Source: Bacteroidota bacterium (GTDB lineage Bacteria; Bacteroidota; Bacteroidia; Bacteroidales; Dysgonomonadaceae). Taken from it: DNA of 64,000 bases. Positions 50,474-59,603 of the stretch are shown here, one piece after another. The notes under the pieces were generated by a model. That model did not search any database. It had not been told where the DNA came from and saw nothing but the letters and a program-made list of their open reading frames with translations. Positions within the stretch are counted from its first letter, which is position 1; each line of letters begins with the position of its first letter. Location of the stretch: positions 1 through 64,000 of the forward strand of contig JAEWGM010000008.1 of the NCBI GenBank assembly GCA_023388315.1, given 5' to 3'. A program made the translations under genes and the position numbers.

Positions 50474-53400
50474 TTAGAAAGAAACGTTAAGTCCGAAAAT
50501 TAGCGACATAGGAGTTGGATATGAGTTCATATCTACACCAGGACGCAATCCGTCGAAAGCAAAACTGTTTACTTCGGGGTCGTAACCCGAATATTTGGTT
50601 ATCACAAAAGCGTTTTTCAGCGACGAGTAAACCGATACGTTATTGAAACCGATTTTGTTCGTCAATGCTTTCGGCAGCACATAGCTCAATGTAATATCGG
50701 AGCAGCGCAAGTAGCTTCCGTCTTCAACATAGCGATCCATCACCATATTTTGGATACTATAAGTGGAGCTCGGATACAAATTGCTTGGATTGGTTTCTGT
50801 CCACATATTTTGGAAAGCTTCGCGTGTGATGTTGTTGGCACGTGTTCCGGGAGTGCTGTTGTAACGATTTCCCACGTTCAGGATATCTCTTCCTTGCACA
50901 CCATTGAACGATGCCGATAAAGAGAGCGATTTCCACGAAACCGATGTTTGAAAACCGTAAGTGAAATCGGGATTGGGGTTACCAATAATATCCTGGTCTT
51001 CGGAGTTTACAACGCCATCGCCGTTTCTATCCACAAATTTAATGTCGCCGGGAACGGGTGCGGTACCGTTCATCGAGGTGTAGTATCCAACCGAACCATC
51101 TTCTTTGATGTATTTTACTCCATCTGCAGTAACGTCATCGGTTTGAACAATTCCTTGCGTTACGTATCCGAAGAACAATCCGGGAGCTTCGCCTGCCAAG
51201 AAAATGTGTCCAACACCAAAGTGGTCGCCCAACGAGTTACCGTAGTACCCCACTCTTTCGCCCAGGCTTCCGAAGTTGCTGGGAAGCAAGCCCAAATCGC
51301 CAATGTGTCCGCGGTTTACACCAATGTTTCCGGAAACGTTCCATTTCCAATCTTTGGAGTCGATAACACGGGTTGTTAAAGAAAACTCAGCACCTTTGTT
51401 GGTCAAAGAACCTTGGTTGTAATACGTGTATTTAAATCCGGAAGATCCGGGTAAAGCTCTTGAAATAAGCAAGTCGGATGTTTTTTTGTTGTACAAGTCG
51501 AATGTACCGGTGAGGCGTGAATTGAAGAATCCGAAATCGAGACCGATGTTCCACGATGTTGTTTTTTCCCACTTCAAGCTACTGTTGGAAAGGTTGGTAA
51601 CAACCAACGTTGTGGTTTTTCCGCCGTTTCCGTCGGCATAGGAAATTTCACCGCTTTCTTGTCCGTACAACGAGAATGTTGAATACGGATCGATACTTTG
51701 GTTACCGGTTTCACCGTAGCTCAAACGCAATTTCATTTGACTGATTGAATGGATATCTTTCAGGAAATCTTCTTGTTCCATACGCCAAGCCAACGATGCG
51801 GAAGGGAAATATCCCCAGCGGTTGCTTTTGGCAAATTTACTGGAACCGTCGGCACGAAGCGAAGCGGTAAGCAAATATTTTTCGTAAAAGTTCAGATTTA
51901 CGCGTCCTAAGTACGATAAGAGTTGGTAATCTTTTTGAATTGGCTGCGAGTGGGTAACGTCTCCCGCCATATGCAATCCGTTTTCACGGAGATTGAACAT
52001 CGTAAAGTTTTTACCTGTGGTGCTTTTGTTCAGGAAGCGGTATTGATCATACGTAACTCCTAAAGTAGCGTCCATTCTGATGTCATCGTTCAGTTGTTTG
52101 TTGTAGAAAATCAGGTTTTCTATCGAAAAGTTATTTTTCGCCAAATCAGAAAGCGCCAAAAATCCCTGGTTGTTCATACCTTGATAGAGCTCGAGACCGT
52201 ACCAGCGTTTGCGTTCGTTGTTATTCAGGTTACCACCGGCACGCAAAGTATAATTGATATCTTTATTGATATTCCATTTCAAATCCAAACTTGCTTTGAA
52301 GTTTTGGTCTGATGCCAAGTCCACGTAATCGTTCAACCAGCTGAAAATGTTAGTTCTGGTTTCATCGGTAAAAGAGGGGTCGTTTTGCGGCAATTCAAAC
52401 GGAGCATAGTTCAACGCGGTTCTCGAAATAGCGCCTGTAGCGCCACCCAAAGCGTTACCTCCTGCCATCATATTATTTTGACGGATAGAGCCGCTCAGGT
52501 TCAGGTTCATTGTTACCGTGTTCGATAAATCTGTACCCAAGTTAACACGCAAGTCGCCTTGTTTCAATCCTGTTTGTTTTACCGTTCCGTTCACATCTTT
52601 AAAACTCGATGAAACGTAGTAAGTAGTTTTTCCCGTACCTCCACTTACAGAAAGCGCATAGTTTTGCGACAAGGCCGATGTGTAAATTTCTTTCTGCCAG
52701 TTTCTGTATTGTACCACGTTGTATGTATCGGGATTGTTTGGATCATATTCCTCATAAGCTCCGTTAAATACGTATCTCACCTCGTTTCCAACAATATGGA
52801 AAGGTACAAAGTCACTATTAATCCTTGAGTTGCGGTACAGAGCGTGCTCTTCCAAATTCATCATAGAAAGCAAACGAGTGGGCGATGCAATGGTGTAGTT
52901 TGCTGAAACATTCACTTTGGCTTTTCCTTCTTTACCTTTTTTGGTCGTGATAAGGATAACACCGTTGGCTCCGCGCGAACCGTAAATAGCTGTGGATGAA
53001 GCATCTTTCAGTACGGTAATATCTTCAATATCGGCAGGGTTAAGTGATGCAAGAGGGTCTTGCGCAATTTGATAGTCACCGCCACCAACTGCGGATGAAG
53101 CGAACTCTCCCGTAGAAGCCTGCGGTACGTTGTCGATAACGTAGAGCGGTTGATTGTCTCCGCGAAGCGAACTTGCACCACGAATAGTGATGGAAGACGC
53201 GGCTCCGGGGTTGGATGATGCAGTGCTAACAACAAGTCCGGCAATTTTTCCTTCCAGCAGGTTGTCAACGGAAATAGCTTTAGCAGCGTCGTTAGCATCG
53301 GGGCGAAGGGTTGTCAATGCACCGGTTAAATCGCCTTTTCTGGCTGTACCATAACCAACCACAACTACTTCATCAAGCAGTTCCGTGTCGTCAGACATTA

Positions 53401-53710
53401 TAATGTCGATGGTTGTTCTTCCGTCAACGGCAATGTTTTGTGTTTTCATTCCTACGTAAGAAACTTCCAAATTGGCATTCGGAGCAATGTTGTTTAGCGT
53501 ATAATTTCCATCAAAATCGGTAACGGTTCCGTTTCCGGTACCCACAACCATAATGGAAACACCAATAAGTGGTTCTCCTTGCCCGTCGATTACCGTGCCT
53601 GTTACGGTAATATTTTGGGCAAACATACCAAGTGATAATATCCACATAAATGCGGACAGCATCCCTGTTTTCATTAACTTCTTAGATGAGTTTTGTTTTT
53701 TCATTCTCAA
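50474..53710 (-). CDS. SusC/RagA-family TonB-linked outer-membrane transporter
   Basis: A 1078-residue outer-membrane protein. An N-terminal signal region (LMKTGMLSAFMWILSLGMFAQ) precedes a carboxypeptidase-regulatory domain (ITVTGTVIDGQGEPLIGVSIMVVGTGNGTVTDFDGNYTL, in segments), then the SusC signature LDEVVVVGYGTARKGDLTGAL, a plug with VLKDASSTAIYGSRGANGVILITTKKG, and a barrel ending IFGLNVSF. The start may be MRMKK (used here) or MKKQ two codons later. With SusD it imports glycan fragments. A direct-repeat operator candidate lies 118-149 bases upstream. Confidence 0.96.
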   Translation of the reverse strand: MRMKKQNSSKKLMKTGMLSAFMWILSLGMFAQNITVTGTVIDGQGEPLIGVSIMVVGTGNGTVTDFDGNYTLNNIAPNANLEVSYVGMKTQNIAVDGRTTIDIIMSDDTELLDEVVVVGYGTARKGDLTGALTTLRPDANDAAKAISVDNLLEGKIAGLVVSTASSNPGAASSITIRGASSLRGDNQPLYVIDNVPQASTGEFASSAVGGGDYQIAQDPLASLNPADIEDITVLKDASSTAIYGSRGANGVILITTKKGKEGKAKVNVSANYTIASPTRLLSMMNLEEHALYRNSRINSDFVPFHIVGNEVRYVFNGAYEEYDPNNPDTYNVVQYRNWQKEIYTSALSQNYALSVSGGTGKTTYYVSSSFKDVNGTVKQTGLKQGDLRVNLGTDLSNTVTMNLNLSGSIRQNNMMAGGNALGGATGAISRTALNYAPFELPQNDPSFTDETRTNIFSWLNDYVDLASDQNFKASLDLKWNINKDINYTLRAGGNLNNNERKRWYGLELYQGMNNQGFLALSDLAKNNFSIENLIFYNKQLNDDIRMDATLGVTYDQYRFLNKSTTGKNFTMFNLRENGLHMAGDVTHSQPIQKDYQLLSYLGRVNLNFYEKYLLTASLRADGSSKFAKSNRWGYFPSASLAWRMEQEDFLKDIHSISQMKLRLSYGETGNQSIDPYSTFSLYGQESGEISYADGNGGKTTTLVVTNLSNSSLKWEKTTSWNIGLDFGFFNSRLTGTFDLYNKKTSDLLISRALPGSSGFKYTYYNQGSLTNKGAEFSLTTRVIDSKDWKWNVSGNIGVNRGHIGDLGLLPSNFGSLGERVGYYGNSLGDHFGVGHIFLAGEAPGLFFGYVTQGIVQTDDVTADGVKYIKEDGSVGYYTSMNGTAPVPGDIKFVDRNGDGVVNSEDQDIIGNPNPDFTYGFQTSVSWKSLSLSASFNGVQGRDILNVGNRYNSTPGTRANNITREAFQNMWTETNPSNLYPSSTYSIQNMVMDRYVEDGSYLRCSDITLSYVLPKALTNKIGFNNVSVYSSLKNAFVITKYSGYDPEVNSFAFDGLRPGVDMNSYPTPMSLIFGLNVSF

Positions 53711-53827
53711 GTTGTTTTTACTTAATGTTTAAAAAATGTTTTTTCTGATATAAATTTATTCAGCGACTTTTCGCGATATATTTATAAGTGATTGCAAAAG
53801 TGGTGTTTTATAGCGCTTTGGATGTTT

Positions 53828-53859
53828 AAAATCGTCTAAACTTTTTCCAAAATCGTCTA
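53828..53859. promoter_or_regulatory. direct repeats spaced 21 bp, candidate HTCS binding site for the PUL
   Basis: AAAATCGTCTA occurs at 53828-53838 and again at 53849-53859, start to start 21 bases, i.e. two DNA turns on the same face. It lies between susC and the divergent regulator, about 25 bases upstream of a weak -7 box on the minus strand (CACTTTTG, 53795-53802). AraC-type domains of hybrid two-component regulators typically bind direct repeats in such positions. Binding is inferred, not shown. Confidence 0.65.
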
Positions 53860-53976
53860 TTTAACAATCTCAAACTCCGAAAAGAAACCACCTCGTTGTG
53901 TAAAAAAAATCAGGATAGAAGCGTTTTTCAAACTAAATGTTATTTAAGGTAACATTAATTGAGTATTTTTGTAACA

Positions 53977-56900
53977 ATGAACACCGAAAGTGTAAAAATA
54001 AAGATAAATCGTACCGTGAAAAGACTATTTTGTTTTTTTGCGCTCACTTTTTTTGCACTTTTTGTATTTTTTCCTGCAAAAAGTCAAACCGCGACGGAAT
54101 ATTATTTCAATACTTTATCCCTTAAAGACGGATTAACGCAATCCACCGTTCACTCAATATTGCGCGACAGCAAAGGTTTTTTGTGGATTGGCACCGCCGC
54201 GGGACTGAACAGGTTCGACGGGCAAAATCTCGTTAACTTCCACACATTCGCTCACAGCAAAGGCGTTTTATCCGACAACCAAATCCGATACATTGTGGAA
54301 GACGCGCAGCAAAATCTGTGGATTTCAACCAACGGGGGAGTTCTTCTTTACAACAGAGAAAACAACTCTTTTGAGCTGCAAGAGTTCAACGATTTTGTAT
54401 TCGACAGCAACGGATACCTGCTTCAGCCCGATGGTTTGGTTTGCGGTTCGGTGGGCGCACTCTATAAATATATGTACGCGGAACGGGAATGGATAAAACT
54501 ACCGATAAAAAACAATACGGGAACAAACTTTCGTTTTTCGGAAGTTTCTCTCTGGAACGAAAACACCCTGCTGCTATCCACCAGGTATAACGGCCTGTTT
54601 TTCTACGACTTGCAAACGACAGAACTTTCGCCTTGCGATTTTTACACGAAAAGAGGTATTCGAAAAACTTACATCGATAGCAAAAATCGTCTTTGGGTTT
54701 CACCATACGGCGAAGGACTCGACTGCATTTCGTCATCGGGCGCGTTGCTAAAATCTTACACCACAAACACTTCCGCTTTGAGCAACGATGTGGTATTGGA
54801 CTTGCTGGAACGTGCCGATGGCACCATTTGGATTGCCACCGATGGCGGTGGAATAAACATTCTTAATCCGGAAACCGAGATTTTTTCGCACCTCACACAT
54901 ATTCCCGAAGACGCCACTTCGTTTCCCGCCACTTCAGTACTAAGCCTGTACGAAGATTCTTGGGGAACAATGTGGATGGGAAGCATTCGCCAAGGATTGA
55001 TTGAAGCCAAACCCGTTTCGATGACAACATTTCGGCAAACCACACTGAGAAACTCTTTCGGGTTGAGCAACGAAACGGTTCTTTCGCTCTTGGAAGACGA
55101 AGATGGCTCGGTTTGGATTGGTACCGACGGCGGCGGAATGAACAAGCTGAACCCGAAAACAAAACGAATTGAGCATTTTCCCGCATCGCTAAACGATAAA
55201 ATAACATCGATTGTAAAACACACTCAAAACGAGCTTCTTATCTCTATTTTCGGGGAAGGTATTTTCTTTTTTAACAAAAAAACGGGACAAAAACGGCGCT
55301 TGGTTATCGTAAACGAAGAAGAAAACAGCAAAATCCTGAAATCGGGTCTTCCGGCAACCTTGCAAACCGATAATGGAGAAAGGTTTCGGGTACTTTCCTC
55401 CGATATTTATCTCTACGACAGCCAAAAGAACTCGTTTACCAACATTATTGTCGAAGACAACAAAACCGTACTAAAAAGAGTCTCAGGCGACGAAAGCTGT
55501 CGTTATTTGTACTCTACTTCCGGCATTTTTGCACGCGAGAACGGTGAGAAATGGGTAAGAATTTTGCCTTTTTCGCCCAACGAGAATGTGAATACCGTCG
55601 CGCTCGATGCCGAAGGTTGGTTGTGGCTTGGAACAAATTTGGGACTTACTCGTTTTCATCCGCAAACCCAAGAAACGGAAGAACCAATTTCCACGCCATC
55701 GGAAAGTGCCGTAACTTCGCTTATTTGCGACGAAAAAAACCAATTGTGGATTGGCACGCGAGGCGCTTTGTGGCGCTATTCCATCAATGAAAAGCGTTTC
55801 GATTTGTTCGGCGAGTCAGACGGAGCGGTGTCCAATGAATATCTGGCACGTCCGGTTTTGGCTGCACGAAACGGCGACGTTTATTTAGGCGGAGTAAACG
55901 GTTTGCTATTTATCGACAAAAATATTCAATCCGAAAAGAGCGTAGAAACGCAGCTCGGTCTGTTGGAAGTTGTTACTAACGACAAAGACAGAAAACCTCT
56001 CTTTTCAGGGGGCACGTTAGAAACATCCGTTCCCAAAATCCGTTTGCCGTGGAATCGCTCTTCAATTATCGTGCGGATTATTGCCAACGAAAAAGATATT
56101 TTCCGCAAACGAACGTTCCGTTACTACATATCCAATATGTCGCGGGAACCGATTGAAACTTCCGACCAAACCCTTACGCTTCAATCGATTGCGCCCGGTG
56201 ATTATACGGTTTCGGTATCGTGCAACCTGCCCGATGGTTCGTGGAGTCAGCCCGAAAAGCTACTTCAGGTTTCCGTTTCGCAACCGTGGTGGAAAAGCGC
56301 GTGGTTTTTTGCGCTTATCGCGCTCATTGTGATGGCGGGAATCGCGCTTGCAGCCTATCTTTTTGTGCGCAAAAAAGAAAATCGGCTGAAATGGCAACTC
56401 AAAGAACGCGAGCAACAGGTTTACGAAGAAAAAGTGCGCTTTCTTATCAATATCAGCCACGAATTGCGCACGCCGCTCACGCTCATTTACGCGCCCATAA
56501 AGCGGATGCTCAAAAATATTCCGGAAAAAGATGAACTGAAAATCGGGCTAACCAACATCTACAAACAAGCGGCGCATATGCGGCAGATTATCAATATGAT
56601 ACTCGATATGCGAAAGTTGGAAACCGGAAACGAAAAACTGCACATTGAGTCGCATCCGCTACACGAATGGATACGCGAAACCACCGATTTTTTCTCGGAA
56701 GAGATGACGCATCAGCGTGTAACGCCCGATTTTAAATTCGATGAACGAATCGATAACGTGGCTTTCGATAAAGCGAAGTGCGAAATCGTGTTGTCGAACT
56801 TGCTTTCCAACGCCCTCAAATTTGGCGCGACTGATAGCATTCTTACCATTTCCACGCATTTGGACGAACAGAAACAACGTGTTCGCATAAGCGTTTCCGA

Positions 56901-57972
56901 CCAAGGAAAAGGATTAAGCGACACCGACCAAAAACGAATTTTCTCCCGATTTTATCAGGGTAAACACCAGCTTGGCGGAAGCGGAATCGGGCTGGCTTTT
57001 TCCAATATGCTCATCGAAATGCACGGCGGAACAATGAATGCCCAAAACAACGCCGAAGGCGCGGGGGCCACTTTTTCGTTCGAACTTCCGCTGAATCAAC
57101 AGGCACAAGATGTTGCATTAAAGCCCAAAGCCTACATCAACGAGTTGCTTTCGCACGAAACCGATTCATTGAAACCCGATTACGACAAAATTTCGAGATT
57201 CGATACGAAAACGCGGTCGATTTTGGCGGTGGAAGATAATGTGGAACTGCTCGCGTTTTTGGAACAACATTTTGGCGATACTTTCAAAACCGTTTATACG
57301 GCGACAAACGGAGAAGAAGCGTTGGAAATTATTCGGAAAAATCCGCCCGATATTATTGTGAGCGACGTAGTTATGCCGTTGATGGACGGATTTGAATTGT
57401 GTCGTCGTGTGAAATTGGATATCGAAATGAGCCACATTCCGGTGGTTTTACTTACCGCACGTAGCGATTCCGACAATGTTCATCTCGGCTACAAACTCGG
57501 TGCGGACGCGTATGTGGCAAAACCTTTCGATATTGATTTTCTGCAGACCGTTCTCGAAAATCAACTCAGCATCCGCGAACAAATCAGAACACGTTATCAA
57601 TCGCAAACCTCCACACCTCAACCGCAGGAAATTACATTCAGCAAAGCTGATGAAGATTTTGTGCAAAAACTCAACGCGCTTATCCACGAACATATTGCCG
57701 AACCGAAACTCAACGTAGCATTTATCGCCGTTGAAATGGGAATGAGTCGCGCGTCGCTCTACAACAAGATGAAAGAGCTGCTAAACATTGGCGTAAACGA
57801 TTATATCAACCGTCTGAAATTGGAAAAAGCAGCAGAGCTGCTTGTCTCACAACCCGAAATGAGCATCGCCGATATTGCCGCGAGCGTAGGCTTTTCGTCG
57901 CAACGCTATTTCGCTACCAGCTTTAAGCAATACAAAGGTGTATCGCCGCGTGAGTTTAAGGGAGATTGCTAG
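53977..57972 (+). CDS. hybrid two-component system sensor-regulator (HTCS) of the PUL
   Basis: About 1331 residues from ATG 53977. A signal/anchor segment is followed by a periplasmic sensor of two-component-regulator propeller repeats (QSTVHSILRDSKGFLWIGTAAGLNRFDG, then several GSVWIGTDGGGMNKL-type repeats), a Y_Y_Y domain, one membrane helix (WFFALIALIVMAGIALAAYLFV), HisKA with His828 (NISHELRTPLTL), HATPase (NLLSNALKFG; GSGIGLAFSNML), a receiver with Asp1130 (IIVSDVVMPLMDG) and a C-terminal AraC HTH (SIADIAASVGFSSQRYFATSFK). The start is uncertain: TTG 53959 and GTG 54016 are alternatives, and a TATTTTTG box at 53964-53971 favours 53977 (nearly leaderless) or 54016. It senses the glycan and activates the PUL. 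The TAG stop begins a heptamer array. Confidence 0.93.
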   Translation: MNTESVKIKINRTVKRLFCFFALTFFALFVFFPAKSQTATEYYFNTLSLKDGLTQSTVHSILRDSKGFLWIGTAAGLNRFDGQNLVNFHTFAHSKGVLSDNQIRYIVEDAQQNLWISTNGGVLLYNRENNSFELQEFNDFVFDSNGYLLQPDGLVCGSVGALYKYMYAEREWIKLPIKNNTGTNFRFSEVSLWNENTLLLSTRYNGLFFYDLQTTELSPCDFYTKRGIRKTYIDSKNRLWVSPYGEGLDCISSSGALLKSYTTNTSALSNDVVLDLLERADGTIWIATDGGGINILNPETEIFSHLTHIPEDATSFPATSVLSLYEDSWGTMWMGSIRQGLIEAKPVSMTTFRQTTLRNSFGLSNETVLSLLEDEDGSVWIGTDGGGMNKLNPKTKRIEHFPASLNDKITSIVKHTQNELLISIFGEGIFFFNKKTGQKRRLVIVNEEENSKILKSGLPATLQTDNGERFRVLSSDIYLYDSQKNSFTNIIVEDNKTVLKRVSGDESCRYLYSTSGIFARENGEKWVRILPFSPNENVNTVALDAEGWLWLGTNLGLTRFHPQTQETEEPISTPSESAVTSLICDEKNQLWIGTRGALWRYSINEKRFDLFGESDGAVSNEYLARPVLAARNGDVYLGGVNGLLFIDKNIQSEKSVETQLGLLEVVTNDKDRKPLFSGGTLETSVPKIRLPWNRSSIIVRIIANEKDIFRKRTFRYYISNMSREPIETSDQTLTLQSIAPGDYTVSVSCNLPDGSWSQPEKLLQVSVSQPWWKSAWFFALIALIVMAGIALAAYLFVRKKENRLKWQLKEREQQVYEEKVRFLINISHELRTPLTLIYAPIKRMLKNIPEKDELKIGLTNIYKQAAHMRQIINMILDMRKLETGNEKLHIESHPLHEWIRETTDFFSEEMTHQRVTPDFKFDERIDNVAFDKAKCEIVLSNLLSNALKFGATDSILTISTHLDEQKQRVRISVSDQGKGLSDTDQKRIFSRFYQGKHQLGGSGIGLAFSNMLIEMHGGTMNAQNNAEGAGATFSFELPLNQQAQDVALKPKAYINELLSHETDSLKPDYDKISRFDTKTRSILAVEDNVELLAFLEQHFGDTFKTVYTATNGEEALEIIRKNPPDIIVSDVVMPLMDGFELCRRVKLDIEMSHIPVVLLTARSDSDNVHLGYKLGADAYVAKPFDIDFLQTVLENQLSIREQIRTRYQSQTSTPQPQEITFSKADEDFVQKLNALIHEHIAEPKLNVAFIAVEMGMSRASLYNKMKELLNIGVNDYINRLKLEKAAELLVSQPEMSIADIAASVGFSSQRYFATSFKQYKGVSPREFKGDC

Positions 57973-58020
57973 ATTTCAGATATTAGATTTTAGATATTAG
58001 ACTGTCAGACGTTAGACTGT
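57972..58020 (+). repeat. heptanucleotide array beginning at the HTCS stop codon
   Basis: From the G of the TAG stop: GATTTCA, GATATTA, GATTTTA, GATATTA, then GACTGTCA (8 bases), GACGTTA, GACTGTT. The same type of text (TTAGATT, GTTAGAC) recurs before each hairpin unit downstream. Confidence 0.82.
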
Positions 58021-58030
58021 TGTGTACAAT

Positions 58031-58933
58031 TGGCTGAAAGCCATAGTTAACTCAGCCCAACGGCAACGCCTTGGGGAATAAGGTTGCCCCCAAGAAACGC
58101 GCCCTGAAAGGGCAGATTATAAAACAAACGCGGAATTGATTTTTTCAATAGTGGGATAAAAGAAATCTGGTGCAGTTTGAAACTGTTAGTGTTTGGCGTC
58201 CAAATTACAAACTTGAACGAATAAGGTTGTTAGATTTTAGATATTAGATTGTTAGACGTTAGACTATTGTGCACAATTGGCTGAAAGCCATAATTAATTC
58301 AGCCCAATGGCAACGCCTTAGGGAATAAGGTAGCCCCCCAAGAAACGCGCCCTGAAAGGGCAAGTTAGAAAATGAACGCGGTTGACACAGAAAATGCTGA
58401 TTGACGTTGATTGTTTCAGTAATGGGTTGCGAGGAACTTGGTACAGTTAGAAACTGCATAGTTTGGCGTCCAAGTTACAAACTTGAACGAATAAGGTTGT
58501 TACATTTTAGATTATTAGATTGTCAGACGTCAGACTTTTGTGCAAAATTGGCTGAAAGCCATAATTAATTCAGCCCAACGGCAACGCCTTGGGAATAAGG
58601 TTGCCCGCAAGAAACGCGCCCTGAAAGGGCAAGTTAGAAAATGAACGCGGTTGACACAGAAAATGCTGATTGACGTTGATTGTTTCAGTAATGGGTTGCG
58701 AGGAACTTGGTACAGTTAGAAACTGCAATAGTTTGGCGTCCAAGTTACAAACTTGAACGAATAAGGGAGGTTAGACTATTAGAGGTTAGACTATTAGACT
58801 ATTAGACGGTTTGACGTTAGACAGTCAGAGGTTGCAATGTCGTGCAAAATTGGCTGAAAGCCATAATTAATTCAGCCCAACGGCAACGCCTTGGGGAATA
58901 AGGTTGCCCCCAAGAAACGCGCCCTGAAAGGGC
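58031..58933 (+). repeat. three-hairpin intergenic repeat, cluster 3 (four copies)
   Basis: Copies at 58031-58113, 58278-58361, 58549-58630 and 58851-58933, each H1 TGGCTGAAAGCCA, H2 CCCAA(T/C)GGCAACGCCTTGGG and H3 GCCCTGAAAGGGC. The T/C variation falls on the bulged base of H2; the second copy has an extra A in H2. Copies 2 and 3 share a further stretch of about 160 bases after H3. The cluster follows the HTCS gene in its direction. It fills the 1.05-kb gap 57973-59024, in which I see no gene. Confidence 0.9.
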
Positions 58934-58947
58934 AGATTATAAAACAA

Positions 58948-59004
58948 ACGCGGATGACACAAAATTTTATCAGTGAAAATCAATCTTATCTGTGTCATCC
59001 GCGT
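58948..59004. repeat. 13-bp inverted repeat after cluster 3
   Basis: ACGCGGATGACAC (58948-58960) and its exact complement (58992-59004) bound a 31-base loop. It lies 21 bases beyond the stop of the minus-strand methyltransferase and could serve as its terminator, though no T-run follows. Similar text (ACACGGATG, ATCTGTGTCATC) occurs near 22.3 and 7.5 kb. Confidence 0.6.
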
Positions 59005-59024
59005 ACTAACGAAACAATGCGATG

Positions 59025-59558
59025 TTATTTCTTTCTTTCGGGTACAATCCACAGATAAACGGTTTTACCGGCTACGGTGATTTGTTTATCGGGTTCCCAA
59101 TCGCCCATATCGAACGCGTGTGAAACAACGCGACTGCCCGGTTTCATTTCTTTAAGAATTTTGGGCCTCAATTTCAGGTTCACATCGGGAAGCAAATAAA
59201 GCGTTAATACGCTTGCTTTGCTGAAATCGAAATCGAACAAATTGCCTTCGTGAAACGTCACTTTTTTTGTTACACCTGCTTCTTTGGCATTTTCACGAGC
59301 TTCTTCTATTCGCACGGGATTGAGATCTACACCAATACCGGTGGCGCCATATTTTTCGGCAGCGGTTATCACAATGCGTCCATCGCCGCATCCCAAATCG
59401 TACACTACATCATTTTTGGTTACTTTCGCCAAATTTAGCATTCCTTCCACCACTTCCTTGGGAGTGGGAACATAGGGTACATCTAAATTTTCCTGAGCGC
59501 TCGTTTGAATAGCGAAGCCCAGAATGGCTAAAACTAAAAAACTTTTAATTACTCTCAT
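59025..59558 (-). CDS. class I SAM-dependent methyltransferase with a signal peptide
   Basis: A 177-residue protein. Residues 1-21 (MRVIKSFLVLAILGFAIQTSA) look like a Sec signal. The rest is a Rossmann methyltransferase: motif I DLGCGDG (54-60), acidic Asp78 in GVDLNPVRIEEA, and a later motif with LTLYLLPDVNLKLRPKILKEMKPGSRVVSHAF. SAM is not known in the periplasm, so either the signal is not cleaved and the protein faces the cytosol at the membrane, or its action is unusual. The N-terminal VPYVPTPKEVVEGML resembles a recurring group of secreted-looking methyltransferases. The substrate is unknown. Confidence 0.85.
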   Translation of the reverse strand: MRVIKSFLVLAILGFAIQTSAQENLDVPYVPTPKEVVEGMLNLAKVTKNDVVYDLGCGDGRIVITAAEKYGATGIGVDLNPVRIEEARENAKEAGVTKKVTFHEGNLFDFDFSKASVLTLYLLPDVNLKLRPKILKEMKPGSRVVSHAFDMGDWEPDKQITVAGKTVYLWIVPERKK

Positions 59559-59603
59559 AGACTTGTCATTTTAATTAATACACTAATAATAAAGAACTTA
59601 TAT

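Noticed and set aside
58031..58933. CRISPR array
   Set aside because: The repeats are regularly ordered hairpins of more than 80 bases with repeated, not unique, intervening DNA, and no cas genes are present.
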